DNA from: Pseudopedobacter sp037968815
GTDB taxonomy: Bacteria; Bacteroidota; Bacteroidia; Sphingobacteriales; Sphingobacteriaceae
Assembly: GCA_037968815.1 (NCBI GenBank)
Contig: JBBKWF010000004.1
Span: forward strand, 124,001 to 188,000
Length of the DNA stretch: 64,000 bases
Reading direction: 5' to 3'
Of the stretch, positions 24,468-33,081 are shown piece after piece. A model generated the notes under the pieces. That model saw nothing but the letters and a program-made list of their open reading frames with translations, made no database searches and was not told the origin of the DNA. The first letter of the stretch is position 1, and each line of letters opens with the position of its first letter. The position numbers and the translations under genes were made by a program.

Positions 24468-25229
24468 TTAGCGTCCCATCCATCCACCGTCAACAGTAAT
24501 AACTGTTCCGTGTACATAATCTGCTGCTTTTGATGCTAAAAAAACGGTTACACCACCAAAATCTTCTGGTGTGCCCCATCTGTTCGCTGGTATGCGTGAT
24601 AAAATTGATTTGCTTCTTTCTTCGTCGTTACGTAGAGCTTCAGTATTATCTGTAGCGATATAACCTGGCGCAACTGCATTTACATTTACTCCTTTTGATG
24701 CCCATTCATTAGCAAAAGCTTTCACTAAACTGCCAATAGCACCTTTACTAGCTGCGTAACCTGGTACGGTAATACCACCTTGGAAAGTTAAAAGTGAAGC
24801 AGTGAAAATCACTTTCCCCGAACCTTGCTCAACCATTCTTCTACCAATTTCGCGGGTTAAAATAAACGGAGCATCTAGGTTGATCGCTAAAACATTGTCC
24901 CACATCTCATTTGGGTGTTCAGCAATTGGTGCTCTTTGTATAGTGCCAGCATTATTTACCAGTATATCTATCACCGGGTTTTCGGCTTTAACTTTTTCTA
25001 TAAATTCCTCTAAAGATTTTCTGTCGCTAAAATCGCATTGGTAAGCTTTGAATTTTTTACCTAGCTTTTGTACTTCTATTTCGGTTGCGCTTCCGGTTAA
25101 AGCCATAGATGCTGAAACACCGATAATATCTGCGCCAGCTTTCGCTAAAGCTAAGGCCATTCCTTTACCAATTCCTTTGTTACAACCAGTAACTAAAGCA
25201 ATTTTTCCACTTAAATCAAATAAACTCAT
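24468..25229 (-). CDS. kduD: 2-dehydro-3-deoxy-D-gluconate 5-dehydrogenase (SDR family)
   Basis: 253 residues, short-chain dehydrogenase with TGCNKGIG nucleotide-binding motif (residues ~15-22), NNAG (~93), and catalytic YAASK (~158). It reduces the KduI product to KDG, which KdgK then phosphorylates. Next to kduI the assignment is firm; isolated, it could be a gluconate 5-dehydrogenase. It heads the minus-strand uronate set; about 113 bases upstream is an operator-like TGCAATCGTTTCCGGTAA. Confidence 0.93.
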   Translation of the reverse strand: MSLFDLSGKIALVTGCNKGIGKGMALALAKAGADIIGVSASMALTGSATEIEVQKLGKKFKAYQCDFSDRKSLEEFIEKVKAENPVIDILVNNAGTIQRAPIAEHPNEMWDNVLAINLDAPFILTREIGRRMVEQGSGKVIFTASLLTFQGGITVPGYAASKGAIGSLVKAFANEWASKGVNVNAVAPGYIATDNTEALRNDEERSKSILSRIPANRWGTPEDFGGVTVFLASKAADYVHGTVITVDGGWMGR

Positions 25230-25259
25230 TCCACTATTTTTTGGTTTATAAAAACGTTA

Positions 25260-25277
25260 TTCTACGAGTTTGTAGAA
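25260..25277. promoter_or_regulatory. Small inverted repeat in the kduD leader
   Basis: TTCTAC (25260-25265) and GTAGAA (25272-25277) are perfect inverse complements six bases apart, about 30 bases upstream of kduD. It could be a hairpin or a dimeric regulator site. Confidence 0.3.
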
Positions 25278-25341
25278 CAATGCCTTAAACAAGATTAGTG
25301 ATTATAAATTGTTTGAATGCCGAAAACAAGGTATTTATTTA

Positions 25342-25359
25342 TGCAATCGTTTCCGGTAA
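25342..25359. promoter_or_regulatory. LacI-like operator candidate before the uronate cluster
   Basis: TGCAATCGTTTCCGGTAA lies between divergent kduD and the 25456 gene. It matches 16 of 18 positions with the minus strand of 57315-57332, where the motif is a fuller palindrome. The AATCGTT half-site and central CCGG are of LacI/GalR type. No LacI gene is in the window. Confidence 0.45.
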
Positions 25360-25455
25360 TAATTATTTTGTTGCTAAATTTAAAACCTTTCAGTTTTGTT
25401 TGTAACATTCATGAATTTATGCTAGATGAAACCGATTTTAACATTAAAACAGTAA

Positions 25456-26334
25456 ATGAATAATATTTTCTCATCAGATTCGCCCGTTTCAAAATCCGCG
25501 TATATAATATGCTGCTTTATCATTTTTTGTGTATTCAACTCTTTTGCACAAAAAACCGACGGCACCATAAATTCTTTGATAAAAACGGAAGCGTATTTTA
25601 ATAATTTGGCAGCTAAAAAAGGTTTAAATCGAGCTTATATTGAAGTAGCGGGTAAACACGGAGTGGTTTTTAGGCCTAATCCCCTTAATATTATAGATTA
25701 TTACGGCAAAGAAGAACCGGCAGACTTTGAGTTAGGCTGGAAACCGGATTTTGCAATGATTTCTAAGAACGGCTATTTTGGCTTTACCCTTGGTTTATTT
25801 ACTATAAAAAAGGATGAGGAGTATAGTTATGGTCATTACCTTTCTATTTGGAAAGCGGAAAACAATAAAAAATGGAAGTTAGCTTTAGACGCAGCAATCA
25901 GCCATGAAAAACCCTTAAATGAGACTAAATCTCAATTTATTGATCCATCAAACTATCACTATCCAAAACTTTTAGGGCCAAAAAAGGTAAAGATGCGGGA
26001 AGATATTGTTTTTAGCACTGATGAGCTTTTTGGGAAAGCACTTAAGAACACAGGTAATAAAAACTTTAACGAATATTATGCAGATGATGCAAGACTTTAC
26101 TTCCCCGGCGAACTACCAATTATCGGAAAAAAGGAGGCGGTTGGTTTTATTGATCAGCGAAATCAGCATGTAACATCGACCCCAACATTCGTTGATAGAG
26201 CCTTTAGTGGAGATTTAGCTTATACTAACGGAAAAGCAAATATTGGGGTAAATAAATACAATTATATCAGGGTGTGGAAGATAGGGGAGGATATGAAATG
26301 GTATATTTTGGTGGATATGTATGTGGAGGAGTAG
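25456..26334 (+). CDS. Exported protein with SnoaL/DUF4440-like C-terminal domain
   Basis: 292 residues. A hydrophobic segment at about 15-32 ending NSFAQ marks a signal peptide, preceded by a rather long N-region. The C-terminal ~110 residues (YYADDARLYFPGELPIIGKKEAVGFI, then AYTNGKANIG and WKIGEDMKWYILVDMYVEE) look like an NTF2/SnoaL fold. The first half also has NTF2-like features (FGFTLGLFTI, YGHYLSIWKAENNKKWKLALDA), so it may be a tandem pair. Function unknown; it is divergent from the uronate cluster. Confidence 0.7.
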   Translation: MNNIFSSDSPVSKSAYIICCFIIFCVFNSFAQKTDGTINSLIKTEAYFNNLAAKKGLNRAYIEVAGKHGVVFRPNPLNIIDYYGKEEPADFELGWKPDFAMISKNGYFGFTLGLFTIKKDEEYSYGHYLSIWKAENNKKWKLALDAAISHEKPLNETKSQFIDPSNYHYPKLLGPKKVKMREDIVFSTDELFGKALKNTGNKNFNEYYADDARLYFPGELPIIGKKEAVGFIDQRNQHVTSTPTFVDRAFSGDLAYTNGKANIGVNKYNYIRVWKIGEDMKWYILVDMYVEE

Positions 26335-26417
26335 TTGTTTAGATTTTTAGTGAAAATAGTTGGTGGTAAGTTCATTAGTTGGATTTGTGTATCTGTTCTA
26401 ACAAATTAATTATTCTT

Positions 26418-28637
26418 TTAAAAGTTATAAGAAATCTTGATTCCATGATTTAACACCCCAAATTCATTAAAAGAAACAGCATAATCTGCTCTAAATATTA
26501 AGCGCTTTAAACCTGCGTACACCTCAAAATAATTTCCTTTTTCTGGCTGATAAAGATAACCACCACCAATTAGTTCCTGTATTTTAAGCTTTCTTAACTG
26601 GGGTATTCTGTTAGAGAAGAACTGATTGAAATTGTGTTCCAAATGCCCTTCAATAAAATATTGGTTGGTACTATAGGTGTAAAAGTCTAATAAGTGGAAG
26701 CTTCTTAAACTCGGGTTAAATATTAAAGACAAGTTACCGCTAAAGTGGCGCCATTCTGGATAATAATTGCTTTTGCTATTGAAAAACTTTCCAGCAGCAA
26801 TAGAGTACGATCCATAACCCCACAAACCCGTATCCAATTTTTCATGTTGAATTTCTGCTTCTAAATAATTATAGTCAGAGCTTGAGCTAGCTACATTCGG
26901 AATACCTTTTTTATAGGTTAAAATAAACCTTGGGCCAAGGGGTAGTTTGTAAATCTTAATTTTGTCTTTGGTAATATAAGGTTGCTTTAAAGTGTAAATC
27001 AAAGATGAGTTGATAAAGAATGAGGTGTAATCAGGAAACAGCTTATCTTCCAAAGCTGGCGTAATTGGGTTGTTAGAACTGAAATTACGTTCTTTAATAT
27101 CCCTAAAAACAAAATCTTGAGTATTGGTTACTGAGTAATTATTGGCAAGTTCTGTACCTACAGATAAGTATAAATTGCCTACTAACTCCCTCCCAATTCC
27201 GGCACTTACATACTCTTTTCTATAAAGCTTCATAAAATTTTGCTCAAAAAACAAAGTGCTTAAAGTGTTTTGTAAAGTGCTTATACTTCCGTTAGGGTTT
27301 AAATCCAAGTAGGTATTACCTGTGCTAAAGTTTAATGTTCCTCGTTTTTTAGGTTTATAGTACCAAGATACCGAAAGATCAGAATTTAGTTCCTCATTTT
27401 CAAAACCGTACCTAACTCTAGGGGTTACAGACCAGCTAATGTTATCTTCATTAAACTTTAAAAAAGACAATCCGTAATTTACACCAAAGCCCTCCACAGT
27501 GTTAAAAAAAAAGGCTGGAATTATTGGGTCAAACACTATTGCAGAACGCTTGTTTTTGCTTACCCATTCTTTATCGCTAAAAAGTAAAGGAAGTATTTTT
27601 ATCCTTGAGGATAATTTCTCTATTGAATCAATAGGAGATTTGTTTTTTTGATATCTATTTATTGAGTCTTGATATTGGTACGATAAGCGTTCTTGTAAAG
27701 TAAGCGGAACCTTTCTGTTGGCTTTTAATAAGGCCGAATGAAAAGCCGACGAGTCGTCTCTCACCGTTTCATTTTTTCTAAACTCGTCGTAAAAGTCAGT
27801 CGAAACTTTTTTTTCTGAAAAAACAGCCTGACTACTTCCAGAGAAGAAAAACTTTAGCACATCTCCCGTGTACTTTAGGAGGGTATAGTTTGGGACAAAA
27901 TCTTCCTCAGGCTGATAATCCTGAATTATTTGTAAAGTGTCAATAAAATTGATGCCTTTATCTCCACTTATTTTTAAATCGAGGTGTTTTAATTGGCATG
28001 AGTTGATATCGAAAACCAATTGGCCGGTAAAAGTGGGCGAAAATTTTCGCTTTGGACTAACTTGAATGGTAATTTGTACCGAATCTTTGTGTATAAGCTG
28101 GTAATTGTAATATTCAAAAGCATTTTGTGCTAAGGGCGAAACAAAACTCTTATCGCTTAGTGATTCAAATTTCACTAAGTTTTCACTAAAATTAAGACTT
28201 AATTGGGCAGCACTTTTAAACTCCCAAGAAGGATATTTACCATAACTCTTAGTGGCATTTACCTTCTCTTTATAACCGGTTTTTTTATCAAAATGTAAAT
28301 GAGAGTAGCTTTCGTTAAGCCAAACTAATTGATTTTTATTGATATTGCCGTAATACCTTATGCTTTTGCCAAACATTCTTTCTGGCCCTTCATCTAAAGT
28401 TAATTTATTCTTAATATAGCCTTCTTTGGTAAACGGGAGGTTTCTTCTTTGCTTTTGCGATTTGATAACATCAGCCATAAACTGGTTTACCCAATCGGTA
28501 GAATCTTTTGTGGTTTGATAGTTTGTGGCTTGTGAAAACGTAGGACATAAAAGCAATAGATATGATAAAAGTACCCAACCTAAAGTTGGATACTTTTTTA
28601 CTATAAACTTATGTTTTACTCTTCGGGGTATGGTCAT
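26418..28637 (-). CDS. DUF5686-like outer-membrane protein
   Basis: 739 residues from ATG 28637. A signal peptide (about 17-38, TLGWVLLSYLLLLCPTFSQA) is followed by a ~300-residue periplasmic part with domains like VYKDSV/RKFSPTFTGQLVFDI, then a long C-terminal half of alternating aromatic beta strands (for example NISWSVTPRVRYGFENEELNSDLSVSWYY) ending GIKISYNF, typical of an outer-membrane barrel. This layout matches DUF5686 proteins of Bacteroidota, but lacks the usual N-terminal carboxypeptidase-like domain. Role unknown, probably envelope-related. Confidence 0.75.
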   Translation of the reverse strand: MTIPRRVKHKFIVKKYPTLGWVLLSYLLLLCPTFSQATNYQTTKDSTDWVNQFMADVIKSQKQRRNLPFTKEGYIKNKLTLDEGPERMFGKSIRYYGNINKNQLVWLNESYSHLHFDKKTGYKEKVNATKSYGKYPSWEFKSAAQLSLNFSENLVKFESLSDKSFVSPLAQNAFEYYNYQLIHKDSVQITIQVSPKRKFSPTFTGQLVFDINSCQLKHLDLKISGDKGINFIDTLQIIQDYQPEEDFVPNYTLLKYTGDVLKFFFSGSSQAVFSEKKVSTDFYDEFRKNETVRDDSSAFHSALLKANRKVPLTLQERLSYQYQDSINRYQKNKSPIDSIEKLSSRIKILPLLFSDKEWVSKNKRSAIVFDPIIPAFFFNTVEGFGVNYGLSFLKFNEDNISWSVTPRVRYGFENEELNSDLSVSWYYKPKKRGTLNFSTGNTYLDLNPNGSISTLQNTLSTLFFEQNFMKLYRKEYVSAGIGRELVGNLYLSVGTELANNYSVTNTQDFVFRDIKERNFSSNNPITPALEDKLFPDYTSFFINSSLIYTLKQPYITKDKIKIYKLPLGPRFILTYKKGIPNVASSSSDYNYLEAEIQHEKLDTGLWGYGSYSIAAGKFFNSKSNYYPEWRHFSGNLSLIFNPSLRSFHLLDFYTYSTNQYFIEGHLEHNFNQFFSNRIPQLRKLKIQELIGGGYLYQPEKGNYFEVYAGLKRLIFRADYAVSFNEFGVLNHGIKISYNF

Positions 28638-28831
28638 CAAAAAAATATACTTCGTTTTAAACGCTAATTACCAATTTTATTTCAAAATCTGCTATTGAAA
28701 AAACAATAGCACCTTAAAATATTGGTTTGTTGATACAATGGGAACAGGCTGGGTGAAAATGGTGCTTATTACTTAATAGTAAACATGTAGTAGTAATTTT
28801 TGTGCCAACATTTTAAATGTTAGTAAAAGGT

Positions 28832-30943
28832 TTACGAATTCCTTTTCTCTAAGATGGCTAAACCCAAACGTATTTTATAATAAGGAGTGTTCTCTTTTAG
28901 TTCTTCAAAAATTGGCTTTAATGCTTTTGTTTGCCCGATTTTGGCACTAGCCTCTTTAATTGCTACAACTTCTTCTTCTGTAACATAGCTTGCTAAACTA
29001 CTGATGTCGCCATTTAAATATAGTTGAGCAATATGAGAATATACAGTGGTGAGTTCTAGGTCTCTTAATTTAGCTATTTGTTCTACCGCTATATTTTGCT
29101 TTAATAAGGCCAAGGTGTCTTTATAAGTACTTCCTTTTGCTTTCGCCGATTCGTTAGGATTAAAATCAATAATGGCATCTAAAAAATAAGAACCATATTT
29201 ATCCAATTTATGCTCACCAATACCGCCAATAGTTAATAAGTCTGATGAGGTAATTGGTTTTTCTTGAGCCATTTCTTTAAGTGTAGCGTCAGAGAAAATT
29301 ACGTAAGCAGGCACATTTTCTTGTTTTGCCAATTTGCTCCTCACTGTCCTTAATTTGTTAAACAACTCTTCATCTGGGCTAATTGTACGGGTTTTTCTGG
29401 TTTTTGTAGACTGTTCAGCAGTTTTTAAGTTTTGTAGAACCGTTAACTCAATTTTTTGTTGATTAAATAAAACCTGCTTACCGTAATCAGTAACTTTTAG
29501 TGCAAGGTTTTCGTCGTAAGCTAGCTCCAAAAGTCCAATATTTAGCATCTGCATAATGTAGCGCTCCCAATCAAATGCCGGAATTTCTTGTCCCGCCCCG
29601 TGGGTCTTTATCTTATCATAACCAGCAGCTACTAATTCCTGTTTCCTTGAACCCCGCAAAATGTCAATAACCATCCTTGCACCTTCTTTTTCGCCACTGC
29701 GTATAATTGCCGATAGTGCTTTCTGTACCGTAACAGTACCGTCAAAATGTTTTCTAGGGTTATCACAAACGTCGCAATTGCCACAGTTTTCTGTTAAGTT
29801 TTCAGAAAAATAGTTGAGCAAAATTTTTCTTCGACAACTATCAGCTTCAGCATATTGTTGTATGCGCTTCAGCTTTTCTAAATTCACTTCAGCCTGTGCA
29901 CCATCACTCGCAAACTTGCTAAGCATAGCCATATCGGCATAATTGTAATACAAAACCGTTTCAGACGGCAAACCATCACGTCCGGCTCGACCAATTTCTT
30001 GGTAATAACCCTCCATGTTTTTTGGGAGGTTATAATGTATTACCCAACGTACGTTTGATTTGTCAATACCCATCCCAAATGCAACGGTGGCGCAAACAAT
30101 CTGTAATTCATCGTTTATAAATCGCTCTTGTACCGTTGAGCGGACTTCGCTGTTCATGCCAGCATGGTAAAACATGGCGCTAATTCCTTCATTTGCCAAA
30201 GCCTCATAAGCTTCCTCACATTTTTTTCGGCTCAAACAATAAATTATACCACTTTGGTCTTTGCGTTCATTTACAAAGTCAATAATTTCTTTAATTTTTT
30301 CTTTGGGTTTGGTACCAATACGCACCTCTAAACTCAGATTTTTACGGTCAAAAGAACTCAGGAAAACCTGTGGATTTCTTAGCCTCAATTGCTGAGCAAT
30401 ATCACGCCGAGTAACTTTATCTGCGGTGGCGGTTAAAGCCATAAAAGGAACATGAGAAAACTTCTCCCTTAGAAAGCCCAGTTGTGTGTATTCTGGTCTA
30501 AAGTCATGCCCCCAAGCAGAAATACAGTGAGCTTCATCTATTGCAAACAAGCTTATTTTACAAGCCTGGCCAATAATATCCATGTCTGATATTAGTTTTT
30601 CTGGCGAAATATATAACAGTTTTATCTGCTGTTCATGACAGGCATTTAAAATGTATTGTTGCTGCTCAAAAGTTTGCGAACTATTTAAATAAGCGGCCGG
30701 GATGCCGTTATTATTTAAGGCATCAACTTGGTCTTTCATTAATGAAATCAAAGGCGAAATTACCAAAGCAGTACCGGGCAACATTAACGCAGGAATTTGG
30801 AAACACAAAGATTTCCCCCCTCCGGTAGGCATTAAAACCAATGAATCGGCATTGCTTAAAGCCGTTTCAATAATTTCTTGCTGTTGTGGTCGAAAGCTAT
30901 CATAACCAAAATACTTTTTAAGCAGTTTATTTGGCGAAAGCAT
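28832..30943 (-). CDS. recQ: ATP-dependent DNA helicase RecQ
   Basis: 703 residues, a 3'-5' superfamily 2 helicase in recombination and repair. Walker A is LMPTGGGKSLCFQ (~38-50), the DEAH box is in IDEAHCISAWGHDFRPEY (~138), and motif VI is QEIGRAGRDG. The RecQ zinc site is CRRKILLNYF...CGNCDVC (~370-393), followed by winged-helix and HRDC domains (~530-610) and a C-terminal helix-turn-helix extension common in Bacteroidota. It starts one base after ruvX, so the two are co-transcribed. Confidence 0.96.
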   Translation of the reverse strand: MLSPNKLLKKYFGYDSFRPQQQEIIETALSNADSLVLMPTGGGKSLCFQIPALMLPGTALVISPLISLMKDQVDALNNNGIPAAYLNSSQTFEQQQYILNACHEQQIKLLYISPEKLISDMDIIGQACKISLFAIDEAHCISAWGHDFRPEYTQLGFLREKFSHVPFMALTATADKVTRRDIAQQLRLRNPQVFLSSFDRKNLSLEVRIGTKPKEKIKEIIDFVNERKDQSGIIYCLSRKKCEEAYEALANEGISAMFYHAGMNSEVRSTVQERFINDELQIVCATVAFGMGIDKSNVRWVIHYNLPKNMEGYYQEIGRAGRDGLPSETVLYYNYADMAMLSKFASDGAQAEVNLEKLKRIQQYAEADSCRRKILLNYFSENLTENCGNCDVCDNPRKHFDGTVTVQKALSAIIRSGEKEGARMVIDILRGSRKQELVAAGYDKIKTHGAGQEIPAFDWERYIMQMLNIGLLELAYDENLALKVTDYGKQVLFNQQKIELTVLQNLKTAEQSTKTRKTRTISPDEELFNKLRTVRSKLAKQENVPAYVIFSDATLKEMAQEKPITSSDLLTIGGIGEHKLDKYGSYFLDAIIDFNPNESAKAKGSTYKDTLALLKQNIAVEQIAKLRDLELTTVYSHIAQLYLNGDISSLASYVTEEEVVAIKEASAKIGQTKALKPIFEELKENTPYYKIRLGLAILEKRNS

Positions 30944-30944
30944 A

Positions 30945-31367
30945 TTAAAAGTTTAAGCTAATTTTCTCTAAGTACGATTGTAGAATGATGGTAGCGGCAA
31001 CAGTGTCAACAAGATCTTTCTTTTGCCTGTCCGATTTTTTTAAGCCACTTTGGGCAATAGTTGCTGATGCCATTTTTGACGTGAAACGCTCGTCCATCAT
31101 TTCAATAGTAATATCCGGGAAATTCTTTCTTAAACCTTTTACAAACTCCTTAATCTGCGGTGCAGATTGTGATGGAGAGCCATCCATTTGCTTGGGTTCA
31201 CCAACTACAAAAGTTTCTACCTGTTCGGTTTGTAAATATTTTTGAATAAAAGTGACAGTTTCTTTTGGATGAATAGTAGTTAAGGCTGTCGCAAACATTT
31301 TTAAAGGGTCTGTTACAGCTATGCCTAATCGTTTAGTGCCAAAATCAAAAGCCATTATTCTTGCCAT
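30945..31367 (-). CDS. ruvX: Holliday-junction resolvase-like RuvX (YqgF)
   Basis: 140 residues, RNase H fold. The N-terminal MARIMAFDFGTKRLGIAV carries the first catalytic Asp; VVGEPKQMDG and MMDERFTSKMA carry the rest. YqgF/RuvX proteins act in 16S rRNA 5'-end processing and have been proposed as Holliday junction resolvases. It lies immediately upstream of recQ with one base between the genes. Confidence 0.94.
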   Translation of the reverse strand: MARIMAFDFGTKRLGIAVTDPLKMFATALTTIHPKETVTFIQKYLQTEQVETFVVGEPKQMDGSPSQSAPQIKEFVKGLRKNFPDITIEMMDERFTSKMASATIAQSGLKKSDRQKKDLVDTVAATIILQSYLEKISLNF

Positions 31368-31547
31368 ATTATTGCTATTTAGAAAGTCCGGAATTAAAGG
31401 AGAACAACAAATTTAAAAAATTAAGCTCGGTAAAAAGGATTTATATTATTTCACTAGAAATAACGTTTTCCTATGTGAAGTCTTTTGTATAAAACGGTCT
31501 TCGTATTGGAACAATTTTTGTTAATTTGGCACTTACAATTATTTAAA

Positions 31548-32453
31548 ATGGAAAATCAAGAACAAAAAAAGAAGAAGGACACTAATAAGATATATTTTCT
31601 TATTGCAGTGATAGTTGCGTTATTAGGTACAAATGCTTACTTGTTTCTTCAAAAAAGTAAATCTGACCAAAGAATTGTAACCGTAAGTGATGAAAAAACT
31701 GCTTTACAAACCGAGTTAGAGAAGCTTGAAGCTGAATTAGACCAGGCTAATAGTGCTACTGGAGAACTTTCTGAAGAATTAAAAACCAAAGATGAAGAGC
31801 TTAAAGCTAAAATAACTCAGCTTAGAGACGCATTGAGTAAAGGAAAATTAACTGCTGGTGAACTTGCAAAAGCTAGAGAAGATGTTAAACAGTTAAAGTA
31901 TTTTGTAACCAAATACACCGAAGATATTGACGTTTTAATAAAGAAAAACGAAGCTTTAACAGGCGAAAGAGATAGTTTAAAGTCAACGGTTAACAATGTA
32001 AAGCAATTAGCCAATAGGTTAAGCCGAAGTAATGATTCTTTAAATGTACGTGTAAAAGCTGGTGCAGCGTTAAAAACGTCTGCTGTAGATATTATGGCTT
32101 TTAAAATCCGCTCAAACGGGAAAGAAACTGACGTTACAAGAGCCAACACTGCTCAAAAAATTAAAGTTCAGTTTACTATAAACACCAACCCAATTGCCGA
32201 AAAAGGAATGCATGATGTGTTTATGCGCATTTTAGACCCAGCGGGTAACTTAATTATTGGTGAAGGTGGAGCATTTGTTGCAAATGATCAGCAATTGCAG
32301 TACACCTATAAAACCGCAATTCAATTTAATGGTGAGGGCAATACTTTTGTTTTAGATTGGGCTAATAGAAATGCTTTTGAACGTGGTACATACACTGTTA
32401 TATTATATGCAGATGGTTATACCATGGGAAGAGGAACTTTTACTTTAAAATAG
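31548..32453 (+). CDS. Membrane-anchored coiled-coil protein
   Basis: 301 residues from ATG 31548. A short Lys-rich cytoplasmic N-terminus leads to one transmembrane helix (about 15-34), then a long heptad-rich coiled coil (about 40-185; LEKLEAELDQANSATGELSEELKTKDEEL) and a compact beta-rich C-terminal domain (about 195-301; VDIMAFKIRSNGKETDVT ... FVLDWANRNAFERGTYTVILYADG). A periplasmic structural or scaffold role is plausible; I know no function. The upstream in-frame extension to 31485 is not favoured because it adds a second hydrophobic stretch before the Lys-rich start. Confidence 0.78.
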   Translation: MENQEQKKKKDTNKIYFLIAVIVALLGTNAYLFLQKSKSDQRIVTVSDEKTALQTELEKLEAELDQANSATGELSEELKTKDEELKAKITQLRDALSKGKLTAGELAKAREDVKQLKYFVTKYTEDIDVLIKKNEALTGERDSLKSTVNNVKQLANRLSRSNDSLNVRVKAGAALKTSAVDIMAFKIRSNGKETDVTRANTAQKIKVQFTINTNPIAEKGMHDVFMRILDPAGNLIIGEGGAFVANDQQLQYTYKTAIQFNGEGNTFVLDWANRNAFERGTYTVILYADGYTMGRGTFTLK

Positions 32454-32474
32454 ATACGGTAAGGTAGAACATAT

Positions 32475-32512
32475 AAAAAAAGGGATTTATCTGATGATAA
32501 ATCCCTTTTTTT
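32475..32512. terminator. Bidirectional terminator
   Basis: The 16-base arms 32475-32490 and 32497-32512 (GGGATTTAT / ATAAATCCC cores with A7/T7 ends) are exact inverse complements around a CTGATG loop. Placed between the convergent coiled-coil and small membrane-protein genes. Confidence 0.88.
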
Positions 32513-32553
32513 ATGCTTTAAAACTTTGTGTACTTAGTACAAAAGGACTTGTT

Positions 32554-32979
32554 TTAATTCCACCAAGGATTTCTCCCTTTCATGGTTAAAATACCCAATA
32601 GCACAATAACTACAGCAATAGTATAGTATATATAAATAGCTCGGTGTTTTGCTTTATCACCAATAGCTTTTTTAGATTTAGAATAACCAATAGTAATCAG
32701 TACAACTGCTAAAATCATCATGCTAACATGCTCGACATTCCAATAGCGGTAAATTGGGTTTTTCATCTGTGAAAAATCTACCATCGGGCTTATAAAGTAA
32801 AGCACAAAACCTATCAATAATTGTGTGTGCGCACTTATTAAGGTAAATAAGTTTATTTTTTTGTTGGCTGGAGTATAAGGTTTGTTACCTGCAGTTATAG
32901 CCTGGAAAATCGAAATTAAAACTAGTATTAAGATTACGTACCTTAATATCGAGTGGAGATGTAATAGTCCTGTTAACAT
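32554..32979 (-). CDS. Small four-helix membrane protein, cytochrome b-like
   Basis: 141 residues from ATG 32979, four transmembrane segments. Histidines sit in or beside the helices (LLHLHSILRY near the start, LISAHTQLLIG in helix 2, WNVEHVSMMIL in helix 3), the pattern that leads such Bacteroidota proteins to be labelled cytochrome B. Haem binding is thus possible but unproven. The next gene on the right is divergent. Confidence 0.72.
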   Translation of the reverse strand: MLTGLLHLHSILRYVILILVLISIFQAITAGNKPYTPANKKINLFTLISAHTQLLIGFVLYFISPMVDFSQMKNPIYRYWNVEHVSMMILAVVLITIGYSKSKKAIGDKAKHRAIYIYYTIAVVIVLLGILTMKGRNPWWN

Positions 32980-33081
32980 AGTTGTTTTTTTAGCAAATAT
33001 AATAGAAAATGGACACAAAAGACGTTTAGTAAATACATAAAGCTTAAGTTTGACTAATTTGTTCTAACAAAAACAACATTG

